Assembly (NCBI GenBank): GCA_020848545.1
Contig: JADLHZ010000046.1
Coordinates: forward strand, 1-40,830
Origin: Deltaproteobacteria bacterium
GTDB lineage: Bacteria > Myxococcota > JADLHZ01
Direction of reading: 5' to 3'
Length of the DNA stretch: 40,830 nucleotides
The position numbers were made by a program, and so were the translations under genes. Under the pieces are notes generated by a model that saw only the letters and a list, made by a program, of their open reading frames with translations, had not been told where the DNA came from and ran no database searches. Below, in pieces: positions 7,252 to 15,337 of the stretch; position 1 is the stretch's first letter; every line of letters begins with the position of its first letter.

Positions 7252-8862
7252 ATGCCGGTGCCGTCGCTACCCCACATCGCCCGCCACAGATCATCGCTGC
7301 TCGCGTTTGGCGTGCTCTCGCTGATGGCTTGCGGGTCGGCGCCGTTGTCTTCGCAAAAAGGGATCAACTCCGGGTTCTCGAACGGCGATCGCACGGGCGC
7401 GGCGGGCGACGTCCCGGCCGAAGAAGGGGCCACCGGCTCAGCGTCACCCACGGCCGGCACTGCGGCGATGCAGATCGCGCCGCTCGCCAACGCCGGCCCC
7501 GACCAAGCGGTGATCCGCGGCAGCCTCGTCAAGCTCGACGCGCGGCGCACGTTCCATCCGCTCGGCGTCGACTACACGTGGCGCTGGAGCCAAATCGGCG
7601 GCGAGCGCACGGTAACCCTCTCGAACGCTGATCGCACGGCGAGCGAGCTGACGAGCTTCGTCGCGCCCTCGATCGTCTGCACGCTCACCTTTCGTTTGGT
7701 CGCGACCGGCACGCTCGGCGAAGAGACCTCGGACGAAGTCACGATCAAGGTCGTCGAACAAAACCCCTTCGAAGCGCCGGCGCTGATCACGAGCGGCGAC
7801 GTGCGCGTCCCGCCCTTCGCCGACGTTCGCTTGAACGCCTTCCTCTTCGGCAGCACGCTCGACGGCAACGTCACGTGGCGCGCGGTCGGCTCGAACGCGA
7901 TCGGGGCGCAGTCCGGAATGTGGGGCCGCTTCCTCGACGTGACGGCGCCGAGCTCCGGGTACCTCTTCTATGCCGTCGAGGGATCGTCGCAGGGCTTGAA
8001 TTCTGCGCCGGCGTTCACGGTCGTCGCCGTCGACGCGAGCGCGAGCGCCGATCTTTCCGCCGACGCGGGCGTCACGATGCCGACCGAGCTCGCGGACATC
8101 ATCAAGGCACCGGGAGAAACGGTCACGCTCGTGACCCAGCAGCAAAATGAAGCGAGCGTGTGGACGCAGCTCTCGGGCGAGCCGGTCGTGTTCATCGACA
8201 AGAAGTCGAGCGGCTGGCACTTCGTGGTGCCGAGCACGCCGCAGCTTTTGTGGTTCTCGTTTGTCAAAGACGGCACGTCGTTGCGCTCTACCCCGCTCGT
8301 CCGCGCTGTCAGCGTCGAGGATCCCTCGCTCGACGGCGTCGTTCCAAGCGCGGGGCCGGATCAGTACGCGCACCCTGGGAACACGATCACGCTCGACGCC
8401 GGCGCCAGCGTCGTCAATCAGGACACGAGCTATCATTGGAAGCAGTCGGCCGGCGTCGACGTCCTCAGCGGCGTGGCCAACGTGGATCAGAAGATTGTCG
8501 CCTTCACGGCACCGCCGACGCTCGGCGAGCTCGTGTTCCTCTTGACCCTCGGCGGCCACACCGGCACCTCGCGACCGGACTCGCTCGTCATCAAGGTGCG
8601 CGCCGCGAACGTCAATGACGCGCCGACCGGTCAGGTGACGAAGATGCAAACCGGCGCGCAGAGCTTCCTGGTGACGGCCGAGGTGAAGGATCCTGACAGC
8701 GATCCCATCACGTGCACGTGGTCGACCACGGCAGGCAGCGCGAACCCGACCTCGACGATGGGCATGCAGACGACCTTCAACGTCACGGCGGCGCCGGCGA
8801 CGGTGAAAGCGCACTGCTGCGACGCGCTCGCCTGCACGGATCGCACGGCGACGCTGCCTTAG
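7252..8862 (+). CDS. Lipoprotein with PKD/REJ-like repeats
   Basis: A 536-residue surface or periplasmic lipoprotein. The signal ends at lipobox LMAC with C27. A Ser/Gly/Ala linker follows, then repeated beta-sandwich units that open with the PKD-like phrase xAGPDQxxxxGxxVxLDA: NAGPDQAVIRGS at about 82, and SAGPDQYAHPGNTITLDA at about 366. TWRWSQIGGERTVTL and YHWKQSAGVDV are the usual W-x-Q strands. A last unit (DAPTGQVTKM...) carries DPDSDPITCTW, a typical Asp-rich cadherin/PKD loop. The last unit also has CCDALAC, a possible disulfide. No catalytic domain was found, so it is probably an adhesin or scaffold. No strong Shine-Dalgarno is seen. Confidence 0.82.
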   Translation: MPVPSLPHIARHRSSLLAFGVLSLMACGSAPLSSQKGINSGFSNGDRTGAAGDVPAEEGATGSASPTAGTAAMQIAPLANAGPDQAVIRGSLVKLDARRTFHPLGVDYTWRWSQIGGERTVTLSNADRTASELTSFVAPSIVCTLTFRLVATGTLGEETSDEVTIKVVEQNPFEAPALITSGDVRVPPFADVRLNAFLFGSTLDGNVTWRAVGSNAIGAQSGMWGRFLDVTAPSSGYLFYAVEGSSQGLNSAPAFTVVAVDASASADLSADAGVTMPTELADIIKAPGETVTLVTQQQNEASVWTQLSGEPVVFIDKKSSGWHFVVPSTPQLLWFSFVKDGTSLRSTPLVRAVSVEDPSLDGVVPSAGPDQYAHPGNTITLDAGASVVNQDTSYHWKQSAGVDVLSGVANVDQKIVAFTAPPTLGELVFLLTLGGHTGTSRPDSLVIKVRAANVNDAPTGQVTKMQTGAQSFLVTAEVKDPDSDPITCTWSTTAGSANPTSTMGMQTTFNVTAAPATVKAHCCDALACTDRTATLP

Positions 8863-8897
8863 CGTGCGAAACGCCGCGGCCGCGGTATCGTCAAGAG

Positions 8898-9506
8898 ATG
8901 GGCCCGGTATCGATCCTGCTCCTCGCGACCGCAGCAGCTGGCGGCCAGTGGGAGCTGGTGCACCCAGGGCCCGACGCGATCGTCGAGAAGCGTGCGAACG
9001 GCGACGGCTTCTACGAGATCCGCGTGACCAAGGTGAGCGACGTGAGCGCAGCCGCGATCGCCGACGCCTACTGGAACGAGCGCGAGACAACGCTGAAGAC
9101 TCAGAAGAAATACGTCGTGCTCAGCCGCACCGCGGATGAGAAGGTGGCGTACTTGCAGCTGCACCTACCGATCGTGAAGGATCGCGACTACACGATCCGC
9201 ATCGCCCGCTACTTCGACGCCGTGTCCGGGCTCTTTCAATTCAGCGGGCGTTGCGTGAGCGACACCGGCCCGCCGCCGAACGACGATCACGTGCGCGTCA
9301 CAGCGTGTACGGCGCAGCTCACGCTCGAGCCGGCCGGCGACGGGCGCACCGTCGTCACTTACGTGGCCTTCGCGAATCCCGAAGGGCGCATCCCGAAGTG
9401 GGTCGTCAACGCGGTCGCGGCGAAGGCGGTGATCGAAGTCGTCGACAAGCTCATCGAGCTCGGTCGCGATCGCGCGTCCCAGGCGCTGTCATCGGGCGGG
9501 CGATGA
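8898..9506 (+). CDS. Exported START-like (SRPBCC) domain protein, copy A
   Basis: A 202-residue protein. A short hydrophobic N-terminus (MGPVSILLLATAAAGG) looks like a signal peptide; the rest is a START/SRPBCC lipid-binding fold. It shares with the protein at 13907-14500 the GxWE block after the signal, a PxVKDRDYxxRx strand, a PPxxDDxVR block, a T(L/D)xPAGxGT strand and a PxWxVxA last helix. START domains carry lipids or hydrophobic ligands in a deep pocket, normally in the cytosol, so export is unusual. ATG 8898 is chosen because the signal peptide begins there. Its stop overlaps the start of the next gene (ATGA, 9503-9506). The ligand is unknown. Confidence 0.82.
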   Translation: MGPVSILLLATAAAGGQWELVHPGPDAIVEKRANGDGFYEIRVTKVSDVSAAAIADAYWNERETTLKTQKKYVVLSRTADEKVAYLQLHLPIVKDRDYTIRIARYFDAVSGLFQFSGRCVSDTGPPPNDDHVRVTACTAQLTLEPAGDGRTVVTYVAFANPEGRIPKWVVNAVAAKAVIEVVDKLIELGRDRASQALSSGGR

Positions 9507-9742
9507 GCAAGAAGGACATCGAGCGCGAGGCCGCCAACCTGCGCCGCTCCGGGAAGCTGGATCCCTCGCGCATCGTCAAAGAATCGCCTGAAGAAGAGCT
9601 GCGCGCGCTCGGGCAGGAAACGCGCACGGAGCGCGCGTTCGCCGCTGCCGCAGAGTGTGCGTACTGCGCCCGCGAACGCCGCGAGAAAAATGACGGGACG
9701 GCGCTTTGTCGCGAGCACCTCGCCGAGGCGATGGGGCTTTAG
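9503..9742 (+). CDS. Small zinc-ribbon-like protein, unknown function
   Basis: A 79-residue protein. The N-terminal half is charged and helical (KKDIEREAANLRRSG, then KESPEEELRALGQE). The C-terminal end holds C52-x2-C55 and C69-x2-H72, a plausible zinc-binding CCCH set. The start ATG overlaps the stop of the START gene, so the two are coupled, though the products seem to act in different places. No named family was recognised. Confidence 0.72.
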   Translation: MSKKDIEREAANLRRSGKLDPSRIVKESPEEELRALGQETRTERAFAAAAECAYCARERREKNDGTALCREHLAEAMGL

Positions 9743-9748
9743 CCGGCG

Positions 9749-10228
9749 TTAGCGCACGGCGACGATCGTCAGCGCGCGGCCGTTCGCTTCAACCTCGTCA
9801 CCTGCGCACTTGCCAACGAGCGCCTGGCCGAGCGGCGCGTCCGGCGCGATCACCGTGACGTCGACGCCCGCCACGCGTGCCTTCAGGCCGCCGCCATGCG
9901 GAGCGATGAAGTAGACGCTCTTCCTTCCGCCGCCGTGGACCTCGACGAGCGCGGCCTCCGCGATCGCGTCGCCCGCCGCGAAGGCCCGCAGCGGCAAGAA
10001 CGAGAGCGCGTTCTGCAGCGCCTTCAGCTCGCGCGCGCGGCCGGCCTGAGCACCGGCGAGGTACGATGCTTCGAGCGCGCGCGTGTCCTTGTCGTTCTCG
10101 GGCTTGCTCTCCTCGTGCGTCGCGGCGTCGCGCGCGGCGGCCGCCGAGGCCTCGAGCGTGCGCTGCTTCTCGGCCAGATCCGCGCACAAGGCGGCGATCA
10201 GCGAGGCTTTGTCGATCTTCGCGAGCAT
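9749..10228 (-). CDS. GreA/GreB-like transcription elongation factor family protein
   Basis: A 159-residue protein. The N-terminal half is a long helical hairpin (LIAALCADLAEKQ..., then AATHEESKPENDKDTRALEASYLAG), the shape of the Gre coiled coil that reaches into the RNA polymerase secondary channel. The acidic EESKPENDKD segment is at its tip. The C-terminal half is a Gre FKBP-like domain, shown by VIAPDAPLGQALVGKCAGDEVE and the strand RALTIVAVR. True GreA has a different N-terminal arrangement; this is the GreAB-like branch found alone in many proteobacteria. ATG 10228 is chosen: GGAG lies at a good distance upstream and a longer form would overrun the opposite small gene. It is head to head with that gene, with 18 bases between starts. 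Confidence 0.8.
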   Translation of the reverse strand: MLAKIDKASLIAALCADLAEKQRTLEASAAAARDAATHEESKPENDKDTRALEASYLAGAQAGRARELKALQNALSFLPLRAFAAGDAIAEAALVEVHGGGRKSVYFIAPHGGGLKARVAGVDVTVIAPDAPLGQALVGKCAGDEVEANGRALTIVAVR

Positions 10229-10246
10229 GGTGGTTAGACTCCGTGC

Positions 10247-10417
10247 ATGTGCCTCATCTGCGTCGAATTCGCCAAGGGGAAGCTGACCACGCGAGAAGCC
10301 CGGCGCGCCTTGGGCGAGATGGCCGTCGCGCTCGATCGCACGCACGTCGAAGAGCTGAAGCGCACGCTCGCCGAGGCCGACGCGAAGCAAAATGAGGAAG
10401 ACGACGACGCGGACTAG
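10247..10417 (+). CDS. Conserved 56-residue protein with N-terminal CxxC
   Basis: A 56-residue protein beginning MCLICVEFAKGKLTTREARR, then a helix (LGEMAVALDRTHVEELKRTL) and an acidic tail (EEDDDAD). The start MCLIC-(V/I)-(E/D)-(F/Y)-xKGKLT is one I recognise from small uncharacterised proteins of several Gram-negative groups, though I cannot name a family. C2 and C5 form a CxxC that could bind metal. Its start codon is 18 bases from the oppositely oriented Gre-like start, so the promoters must overlap. It is a credible gene: the coding frame is intact and the composition fits the neighbours. Confidence 0.72.
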   Translation: MCLICVEFAKGKLTTREARRALGEMAVALDRTHVEELKRTLAEADAKQNEEDDDAD

Positions 10418-10442
10418 GCCAGCGCCCGCGCCTGGGACTAAT

Positions 10443-11471
10443 TTAGAGCCGCGCGGCGAACGTATTCAAGATCGTCCAGCTCGGACCATTCGCACCTTCG
10501 AAGACGAGGGTCGTGGCGATGAACGCGAGCGCGGCGAGCAGAAGCGCGCCCGGCACCCACGCGAGCAACCTGACGAGCGCGCGCCGATCCCAGCGACCGC
10601 CGTCGGCGATGCGCAGCCGATCTTGCAAACGGAACATCACGTACGAGAACGGAAAGAGCGCGCACATCCACGCGATGAAGTTGACGCGGGGCACACCGTA
10701 GAACCACGGCGGCAAAGAGGCGTGCCAGACCCAACATCCTGTCGCAGTCGCGAGCGGATCGATCTGCAGGTCCAGCAGCGTCGCGCACAGCGCCACCGCG
10801 AGCGCCGACAGCGCGGCCGAGCGCCGTAGCCACGGCAAGCGCGCGCGGAGCTCCCAGACGACGAAGGTGGCCATCGACAACACGACGCTCCAGCCGATCA
10901 TCGTCGCCACGGGCGCGACGAGCGGCGGCACGATCGTGCGCGTCAAGTGCGACTCGTGAAAGAAGCCGAGCAAGATGCCACCGTTCTCGAGCAGCGCGCC
11001 GTAGACGAAGGCGACGGCGAAGAAGAGCAGCGCATGCGTACGTTCGTGCGCGAGCGCATGGGCGAGGAGCAACCCGGCCCACGCGAAGTTCGACCACTCG
11101 TAGACGGCGAGCATGGTCGATGGCGCGATCGGCGACGGCCGATGCCAGCCGAAGGTGAGCAGCGGCAACCCGAACGCGAGGGCGAGGCTGACGCCGAGCA
11201 AGCGCCATTGAATCCGCGCCGCCGCCGTCGCTCGCACCGTTTGCAAGAGGACGAACACGACGAGCGGAAAGACGACGGTCGGCGCGAGGTCTTTGCGCGG
11301 CGGGTCCAAGTTCGTCAGCTCGGTGTTGAGGAGGAGGCAAGCGTAGATGAAGAACATCCATGCCGGGAGGTGCCGCCACAGCTCGGCGCGCGCCAGCGCG
11401 AAGGATCCCGGGGCGGCGGCGACGAGGGTGTTCTCGGTGACCTGAGACATGGCGGCGACCTTCGACGGCAA
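10443..11471 (-). CDS. Carotenoid biosynthesis membrane protein, DUF422 / CruF-like
   Basis: A 342-residue protein with about eight membrane spans. The C-terminal block ATGCWVWH...PPWFYGVPRVNFIAWM matches the signature of DUF422 (CruF, bisanhydrobacterioruberin hydratase-like), whose members carry a similar G-W-Y-GVP-NFxxW motif. The earlier FHESHLTR and GALLENGGILLGF segments also fit the family, which hydrates carotenoid ends. It follows the FIST gene by 54 bases in the same direction and could be the last gene of the operon. An alternative start (MSQVTEN) is 21 bases downstream. No other carotenoid gene is in the window, so the substrate is inferred from the family only. Confidence 0.8.
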   Translation of the reverse strand: MPSKVAAMSQVTENTLVAAAPGSFALARAELWRHLPAWMFFIYACLLLNTELTNLDPPRKDLAPTVVFPLVVFVLLQTVRATAAARIQWRLLGVSLALAFGLPLLTFGWHRPSPIAPSTMLAVYEWSNFAWAGLLLAHALAHERTHALLFFAVAFVYGALLENGGILLGFFHESHLTRTIVPPLVAPVATMIGWSVVLSMATFVVWELRARLPWLRRSAALSALAVALCATLLDLQIDPLATATGCWVWHASLPPWFYGVPRVNFIAWMCALFPFSYVMFRLQDRLRIADGGRWDRRALVRLLAWVPGALLLAALAFIATTLVFEGANGPSWTILNTFAARL

Positions 11472-11525
11472 GCCCGCGCAGGGTCAAGGACAATTGACCG
11501 GCCGATGGACAGGCGCCGTGAAGGC

Positions 11526-12728
11526 CTAACGCTCCACGATGAGCGCGAGCACACCCGTATACGCGAACACGTGCAGCGCGCCGCCGAGCTGCGCGATCTC
11601 TGCCGACGTCTCCATCCCGATCCACGGAAAGTTCCCGAGCGCGCCGTCGATGTATGAGGTGTCGATGTCGCGCATCCCGTAGAGCGACGGGCCGCGGCTC
11701 GAACAGGTGAAGTAGACGCCGCAGATGATGCGCCGCCCTGCCACCTTCGTCTTCAACGCCTCGAGCTCGCGCTTCATGTCGTCGCGCGCGCTGACGGCGT
11801 CGCGGATCGCGAGGCGCACCTTCGTGCCTTCGGCGATCGGCTCGCCGAAGACGAGCCCTTGGCTGTCGGCTTCGAGGGCGATGACGTGGCGTGTGAGCAT
11901 GCCTTCGCCGGTGTCGATGGCGAAGAGCACGCTCGACATCGCCCGCGGCAAGTCGCCCTTCAGCGGGCCGGGCAAGCGCGAGATGAACGCTTCGAGCGCG
12001 GGCTTGTTGTCGAGCGAGATGACGACGTTGCCGGTGGCCTCGGTGACGGTGAGCGGCGCGCCGACCGGTGAGCAGCCCTGCGCGACGGTGATCAAGGTGT
12101 CGAACTCGCCGGAGAGAAAGACGCCCGAGAGGCCGCCCGAGATCGCGCGCGTCTTGTCGCGATCGCTGGCCGTCGGTCCCCACTGGAACGTTCGGCCGAG
12201 GCCCTTCTCGGACGGCGCGCCGCCGACCAAGGGGTGCGGGCCGTAGCAGCTCGTCAGCGCGCGGATCAGCGGCTCGAACGATCCGACGTAAGAGTCGGGC
12301 ATGAGCAGGAGCAGCTTCCCTACGCTCGGCGTCGCGGCGAAGGACTGGCCGAGGCGGCGGCCGATGTCGAGCGAGTGGTGCGTGAGGTCCGGCGCCAAGA
12401 AGGAATCGGCGGTGATGCCGCACACCGCCAGCGCGCCGATCGCGGGCTCGTCCGCCGATTCGCCGTGACGGCTCGAGATCCCGGTCGTGCTGCCACCGAC
12501 GACCGGCACGCCGTCGAACGCGCGCCCGAGCCGTTCGGCCATGCCGGAGAACGCCGCGGCATGCTCCGAGGTGGCGAAGAGCAAGATGACGCTCGGACGC
12601 TTGCCCTGCAGCGCCTTCTTCAGATCACCGGCGAGCGCGGCCTCGGCGGCGGCGCTGTCTTTGCTGCCAGACGTCGCGATCGTCGCAAAGGCTTCTGGGT
12701 GCTTCATTGACCACTGCTCATTTGCCAC
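11526..12728 (-). CDS. FIST-domain signal protein (FIST N and C)
   Basis: A 400-residue cytoplasmic sensor. FIST_N spans about 40-240 (KRPSVILLFATSEHAAAF, VVGGSTTGISSRHGE, LLLMPDSYVGSFEPLIRAL, PLVGGAPSEKG), and FIST_C about 260-390 (ALEAFISRLPG, VRLAIRDAVSARDDMKREL, FTCSSRGPSLYG, FPWIGMETSAEIAQLGG, HVFAYTGVLALIVE). FIST proteins are thought to bind small ligands such as amino acids and are often fused to or encoded beside signalling proteins. The end ALxHVFAYTGVLALI is a family hallmark. The start overlaps the stop of the HEAT-like gene by 11 bases, so the two are co-translated. No output domain is attached. Confidence 0.9.
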   Translation of the reverse strand: MANEQWSMKHPEAFATIATSGSKDSAAAEAALAGDLKKALQGKRPSVILLFATSEHAAAFSGMAERLGRAFDGVPVVGGSTTGISSRHGESADEPAIGALAVCGITADSFLAPDLTHHSLDIGRRLGQSFAATPSVGKLLLLMPDSYVGSFEPLIRALTSCYGPHPLVGGAPSEKGLGRTFQWGPTASDRDKTRAISGGLSGVFLSGEFDTLITVAQGCSPVGAPLTVTEATGNVVISLDNKPALEAFISRLPGPLKGDLPRAMSSVLFAIDTGEGMLTRHVIALEADSQGLVFGEPIAEGTKVRLAIRDAVSARDDMKRELEALKTKVAGRRIICGVYFTCSSRGPSLYGMRDIDTSYIDGALGNFPWIGMETSAEIAQLGGALHVFAYTGVLALIVER

Positions 12729-13854
12729 TACGGCTGAGCGTCGCCTTCGCTTGGTTGGCGATGGCGGACGACAGGTTCTTCGATTTGGCGATGTTCTTCA
12801 GATCCGATTGGTTCAAGAGCGGCAGAAACCGCATGGCGACGCCGAGGGGTGTCTTCGGATTCATGACGAGCGCGAGCTTGACGCCGTAGCTGCGCGTCCA
12901 CTCACGGTTGTTGCAGACGATGCGCAAGACCTCTTCGTTCGCGTTCTTCGACGCGGCGACTTGCACGACCTCTTGGTCGGTGATGCGCGGATTCTTGATC
13001 GCTGCGACGGCCACGAGCTTGTTCGAATCACGAAGTAGCGCCGTCCGCACTTCTTTGTTGCCCTTCAGCGCCACCGCGACCTTCTGGGCGATGGTCATCG
13101 TCGCCAGGCGTTTCAAGAAGGGAATCTTGTTCGGATCTTCGGCCGGCTCTGTTTCTTCGGGCGCGAGCTCGGCCTCGAGATCCGGCATCTCGGCGCTCGC
13201 CTCCGGCGCTGGCTCGGCGGGCGCCGCGCTGCCGGTGAACGCCGGGTCGAGCATGTCGAGCGGCACTTCGATCTTGGCGACCGCGGCGAGGCGCTCGTCG
13301 GAGCTCAAGCGCAAGATCGCGTCGGTGAGCTCGGGCACGTCGTCCAAGATGACGCCGCCGCGCACGAGCAAGTCGAACATACGATCGACGGCGGCGCGCG
13401 ACGCGAGCGGATGATCCTTCAAGGCGATGACGAGCGGCGCCGATCGCAGCAGGCGCTCTTCGTTCTGGATCAGCAGCGCGACGCTCGCTTCGGAGAGCTG
13501 CGGACAGATGCGCGCCAGCGTGTCGTCGGCGACGCTCTTGTTCAACAGGAGATCTTCGCAGAGCGCCGCACGTTCGACGACGCGCGTGGCGAGCAGATCG
13601 AGGATCTGCGCCGGCAAGTCGAGCTTGACGATCGGCTTCAAGATCGCTTCGGGGTGTCCGCGCAGACTTTTGTCGGCGGCCTCGGCGAGCTTCGGATCGT
13701 CCGACGCCGATAACACGCACTGCACGAACACGAGGTCCTTCGGCGGGATCGGCACGAGGCCCTTGGCCGCCATCGTCCGCATCGCGATCGGTGACGCCGG
13801 GTCGACGAACTTCCTCAGCGTCTCGGGCACGATCTCACGCGGGACTTCGGGCAT
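12718..13854 (-). CDS. HEAT-repeat-like (DUF2336-type) scaffold protein
   Basis: A 378-residue soluble protein built of short paired helices. The first half repeats units such as LAEAADKSLRGHPEAIL, DLPAQILDLLATR and DPLASRAAVDRMFDLL, an alpha-solenoid of HEAT or DUF2336 type. A Pro/Glu/Ala linker lies at about 205-240. The second half (from KIPFLKRLATMTIAQKVAVALKGNKEVRTAL) has a repeat seen in deltaproteobacterial proteins: KGNKEVRxxLLRDxNKLVxxAxxKNPRI, then NPKTPLGVAMRFLPLLNQSDLKNIAKSKN. It is probably a protein-binding scaffold; no enzymatic site is visible. It heads the operon with FIST and CruF-like genes. ATG 13854 is the only good start. Confidence 0.75.
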   Translation of the reverse strand: MPEVPREIVPETLRKFVDPASPIAMRTMAAKGLVPIPPKDLVFVQCVLSASDDPKLAEAADKSLRGHPEAILKPIVKLDLPAQILDLLATRVVERAALCEDLLLNKSVADDTLARICPQLSEASVALLIQNEERLLRSAPLVIALKDHPLASRAAVDRMFDLLVRGGVILDDVPELTDAILRLSSDERLAAVAKIEVPLDMLDPAFTGSAAPAEPAPEASAEMPDLEAELAPEETEPAEDPNKIPFLKRLATMTIAQKVAVALKGNKEVRTALLRDSNKLVAVAAIKNPRITDQEVVQVAASKNANEEVLRIVCNNREWTRSYGVKLALVMNPKTPLGVAMRFLPLLNQSDLKNIAKSKNLSSAIANQAKATLSRSGK

Positions 13855-13906
13855 CCCCGCATGTTAGCCAAAGGCCCGCTTGGTTCAAGGCGAAGGAGCG
13901 GCCCGC

Positions 13907-14500
13907 ATGTCGATCGTTTGTGTGCTCGCGTTGCAACTCGTGAGCGGTGCCTGGGAAGAAGTGCACAAGGACGATGCGCTCACGGTCGAGCGCCGGCCGG
14001 TTCCGAGCGGCGAAGGACGCAGCGGCCTCTTCGAGCTCAGGATCAGCGGCCACGCGACCGTCCCGCCCGAGCGTATGTTCGAGACGCTGTGGAAGCACGA
14101 AGAGTACGAGCAGTTCGTGCCGCGCTTGAAGAAGATGCAGATCCTGTCGAACGACGGCACGGTCAAGCTGCTTTACCAGCAAGCGAAGATGCCGATGGTG
14201 AAGGATCGCGACTACGTCGTGCGCGTGAAGAAGGTGATCGATCCCTCGGCGCGCGTGTACGAAACGGTGATCGAGACCGCCGAGGGCGGGCCGCCCGAGA
14301 GCGACGACTTCGTGCGCATCAAGCGCATCCGCGGCCGGTGGACGCTGTCGCCAGACGCGGCCGGCACTGGGACCGACGTCGTCTACCAGATCTTCGTCGA
14401 CCCGGGCGAAAGCTTGCCGCCGTGGGCCGTCGCGATGGGCCAGAAGAGCGGCACGCCCGACGTCGTCCGCGCGATGATCAAGCGGGCGGAAGGAAGATAG
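13907..14500 (+). CDS. Exported START-like (SRPBCC) domain protein, copy B
   Basis: A 197-residue protein similar to that at 8898-9506. The short signal MSIVCVLALQLVSGAW is followed by the START fold: EEVHKDDALTVERRPV, then KMPMVKDRDYVVRV, GPPESDDFVRIKRIRGRW, GTGTDVVYQIFVDPGESLPPWAV. Shine-Dalgarno AAGGAG at 13893-13898, 8 bases before the ATG, fixes the start. Thus two exported START proteins flank the segment from 9503 to 13854. It ends just before the coaX stop (14502, converging). The ligand is unknown; a role in envelope lipid binding is inference. Confidence 0.85.
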   Translation: MSIVCVLALQLVSGAWEEVHKDDALTVERRPVPSGEGRSGLFELRISGHATVPPERMFETLWKHEEYEQFVPRLKKMQILSNDGTVKLLYQQAKMPMVKDRDYVVRVKKVIDPSARVYETVIETAEGGPPESDDFVRIKRIRGRWTLSPDAAGTGTDVVYQIFVDPGESLPPWAVAMGQKSGTPDVVRAMIKRAEGR

Positions 14501-14501
14501 C

Positions 14502-15281
14502 TCACTGATTGCGCGCCCAGATAAGCTGCAGACCGGTCAGCGTCAGCATCTCGTCGACGGTCTCGATCGTCTTCGCTTCCTCGGCGATGAGTGGCGCCAG
14601 GCCGCCGGTGGCGACGACGCGCGTCTTGTGCCCGAGCTCTTGCTGCGTGCGGCGGACGAGCTCGTCGATGAGGCCACCGTAGCCGATGAGGATCCCTGCC
14701 TGCATCGCGGCCACGGTGTTCTTGCCGATGACCGACTTCGGCCGTACGAGCTCGATGCGCGGCAACTTGCTGGCGCGTAAGAAGAGCGCTTCCATCGAGA
14801 TGCCGATGCCCGGGACGATGGCGCCGCCCAAGTACTCGCCCTTCTGCGAGACGACGTCCAAGGTCGTCGCGGTGCCCAGGTCGACGACGATCACCGCTTG
14901 CTTCGCCCACTCGTACGCGGCGACGGCGTTGACGATGCGATCAGCGCCGACCTCCTTCGGGTTCTCGTACTGGATCGACATGCCGGTCTTCACCCCAGGC
15001 CCCACGATCAAGGCGTCGACGCCGCAGTAATCGGAGCAGACGCGCGCGAAGGTCTGCGTCAACGTCGGCACCACGCTGGCGATGATGGCGTGCTCGAGCG
15101 CCTTCGGATCGACGCCCTTCTGGCGCAAGAGCTCGACGAAGAGGATCCCGTACTCGTCGCTGGTCTTTTGGCGCGCGGTCTCGATGCGAAAGTGCTGCAA
15201 GAGCTCGGGCTTGGCGCCGCTCTCGCCCCGATACACCCCGAACACTGTATTCGTATTGCCTACATCGATGACGAGCAGCAT
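14502..15281 (-). CDS. coaX: Type III pantothenate kinase
   Basis: A 259-residue enzyme that phosphorylates pantothenate, the first step of coenzyme A synthesis. It belongs to the ASKHA fold. Visible motifs are LLVIDVGNTNT at the N-terminus (phosphate loop), GADRIVNAVAAYEW (about 108-120, pantothenate site), VVDLGTATTLDVV (about 130-140), YLGGAIVPGI and the GGLAPLI segment near the end. Shine-Dalgarno GGAG at 15288-15291 sits 6 bases before the ATG, so the longer form back to 15332 is unlikely. It is divergent from the FHA regulator (starts 15281 and 15338), with a 56-base shared upstream region. Type III kinases are feedback-insensitive to CoA. Confidence 0.96.
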   Translation of the reverse strand: MLLVIDVGNTNTVFGVYRGESGAKPELLQHFRIETARQKTSDEYGILFVELLRQKGVDPKALEHAIIASVVPTLTQTFARVCSDYCGVDALIVGPGVKTGMSIQYENPKEVGADRIVNAVAAYEWAKQAVIVVDLGTATTLDVVSQKGEYLGGAIVPGIGISMEALFLRASKLPRIELVRPKSVIGKNTVAAMQAGILIGYGGLIDELVRRTQQELGHKTRVVATGGLAPLIAEEAKTIETVDEMLTLTGLQLIWARNQ

Positions 15282-15337
15282 CTGCGTCTCCGAGCGAAAG
15301 TTGACACAGCCGACGCGGCGCACCACAAACAAGAGTC

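Noticed and set aside
7122-7550. N-terminal extension of the MBL hydrolase
   Set aside because: It overlaps the opposite-strand lipoprotein gene and has no family match; the ATG at 7121 is right for the fold.
7444-9090. A 548-codon minus frame across the PKD-like lipoprotein
   Set aside because: Arg-rich text; the plus-strand PKD-like repeats are clear.
10438-12423. A 661-codon minus frame across the CruF and FIST genes
   Set aside because: Frame-shifted against two recognisable genes, with Arg/Ala-rich text.
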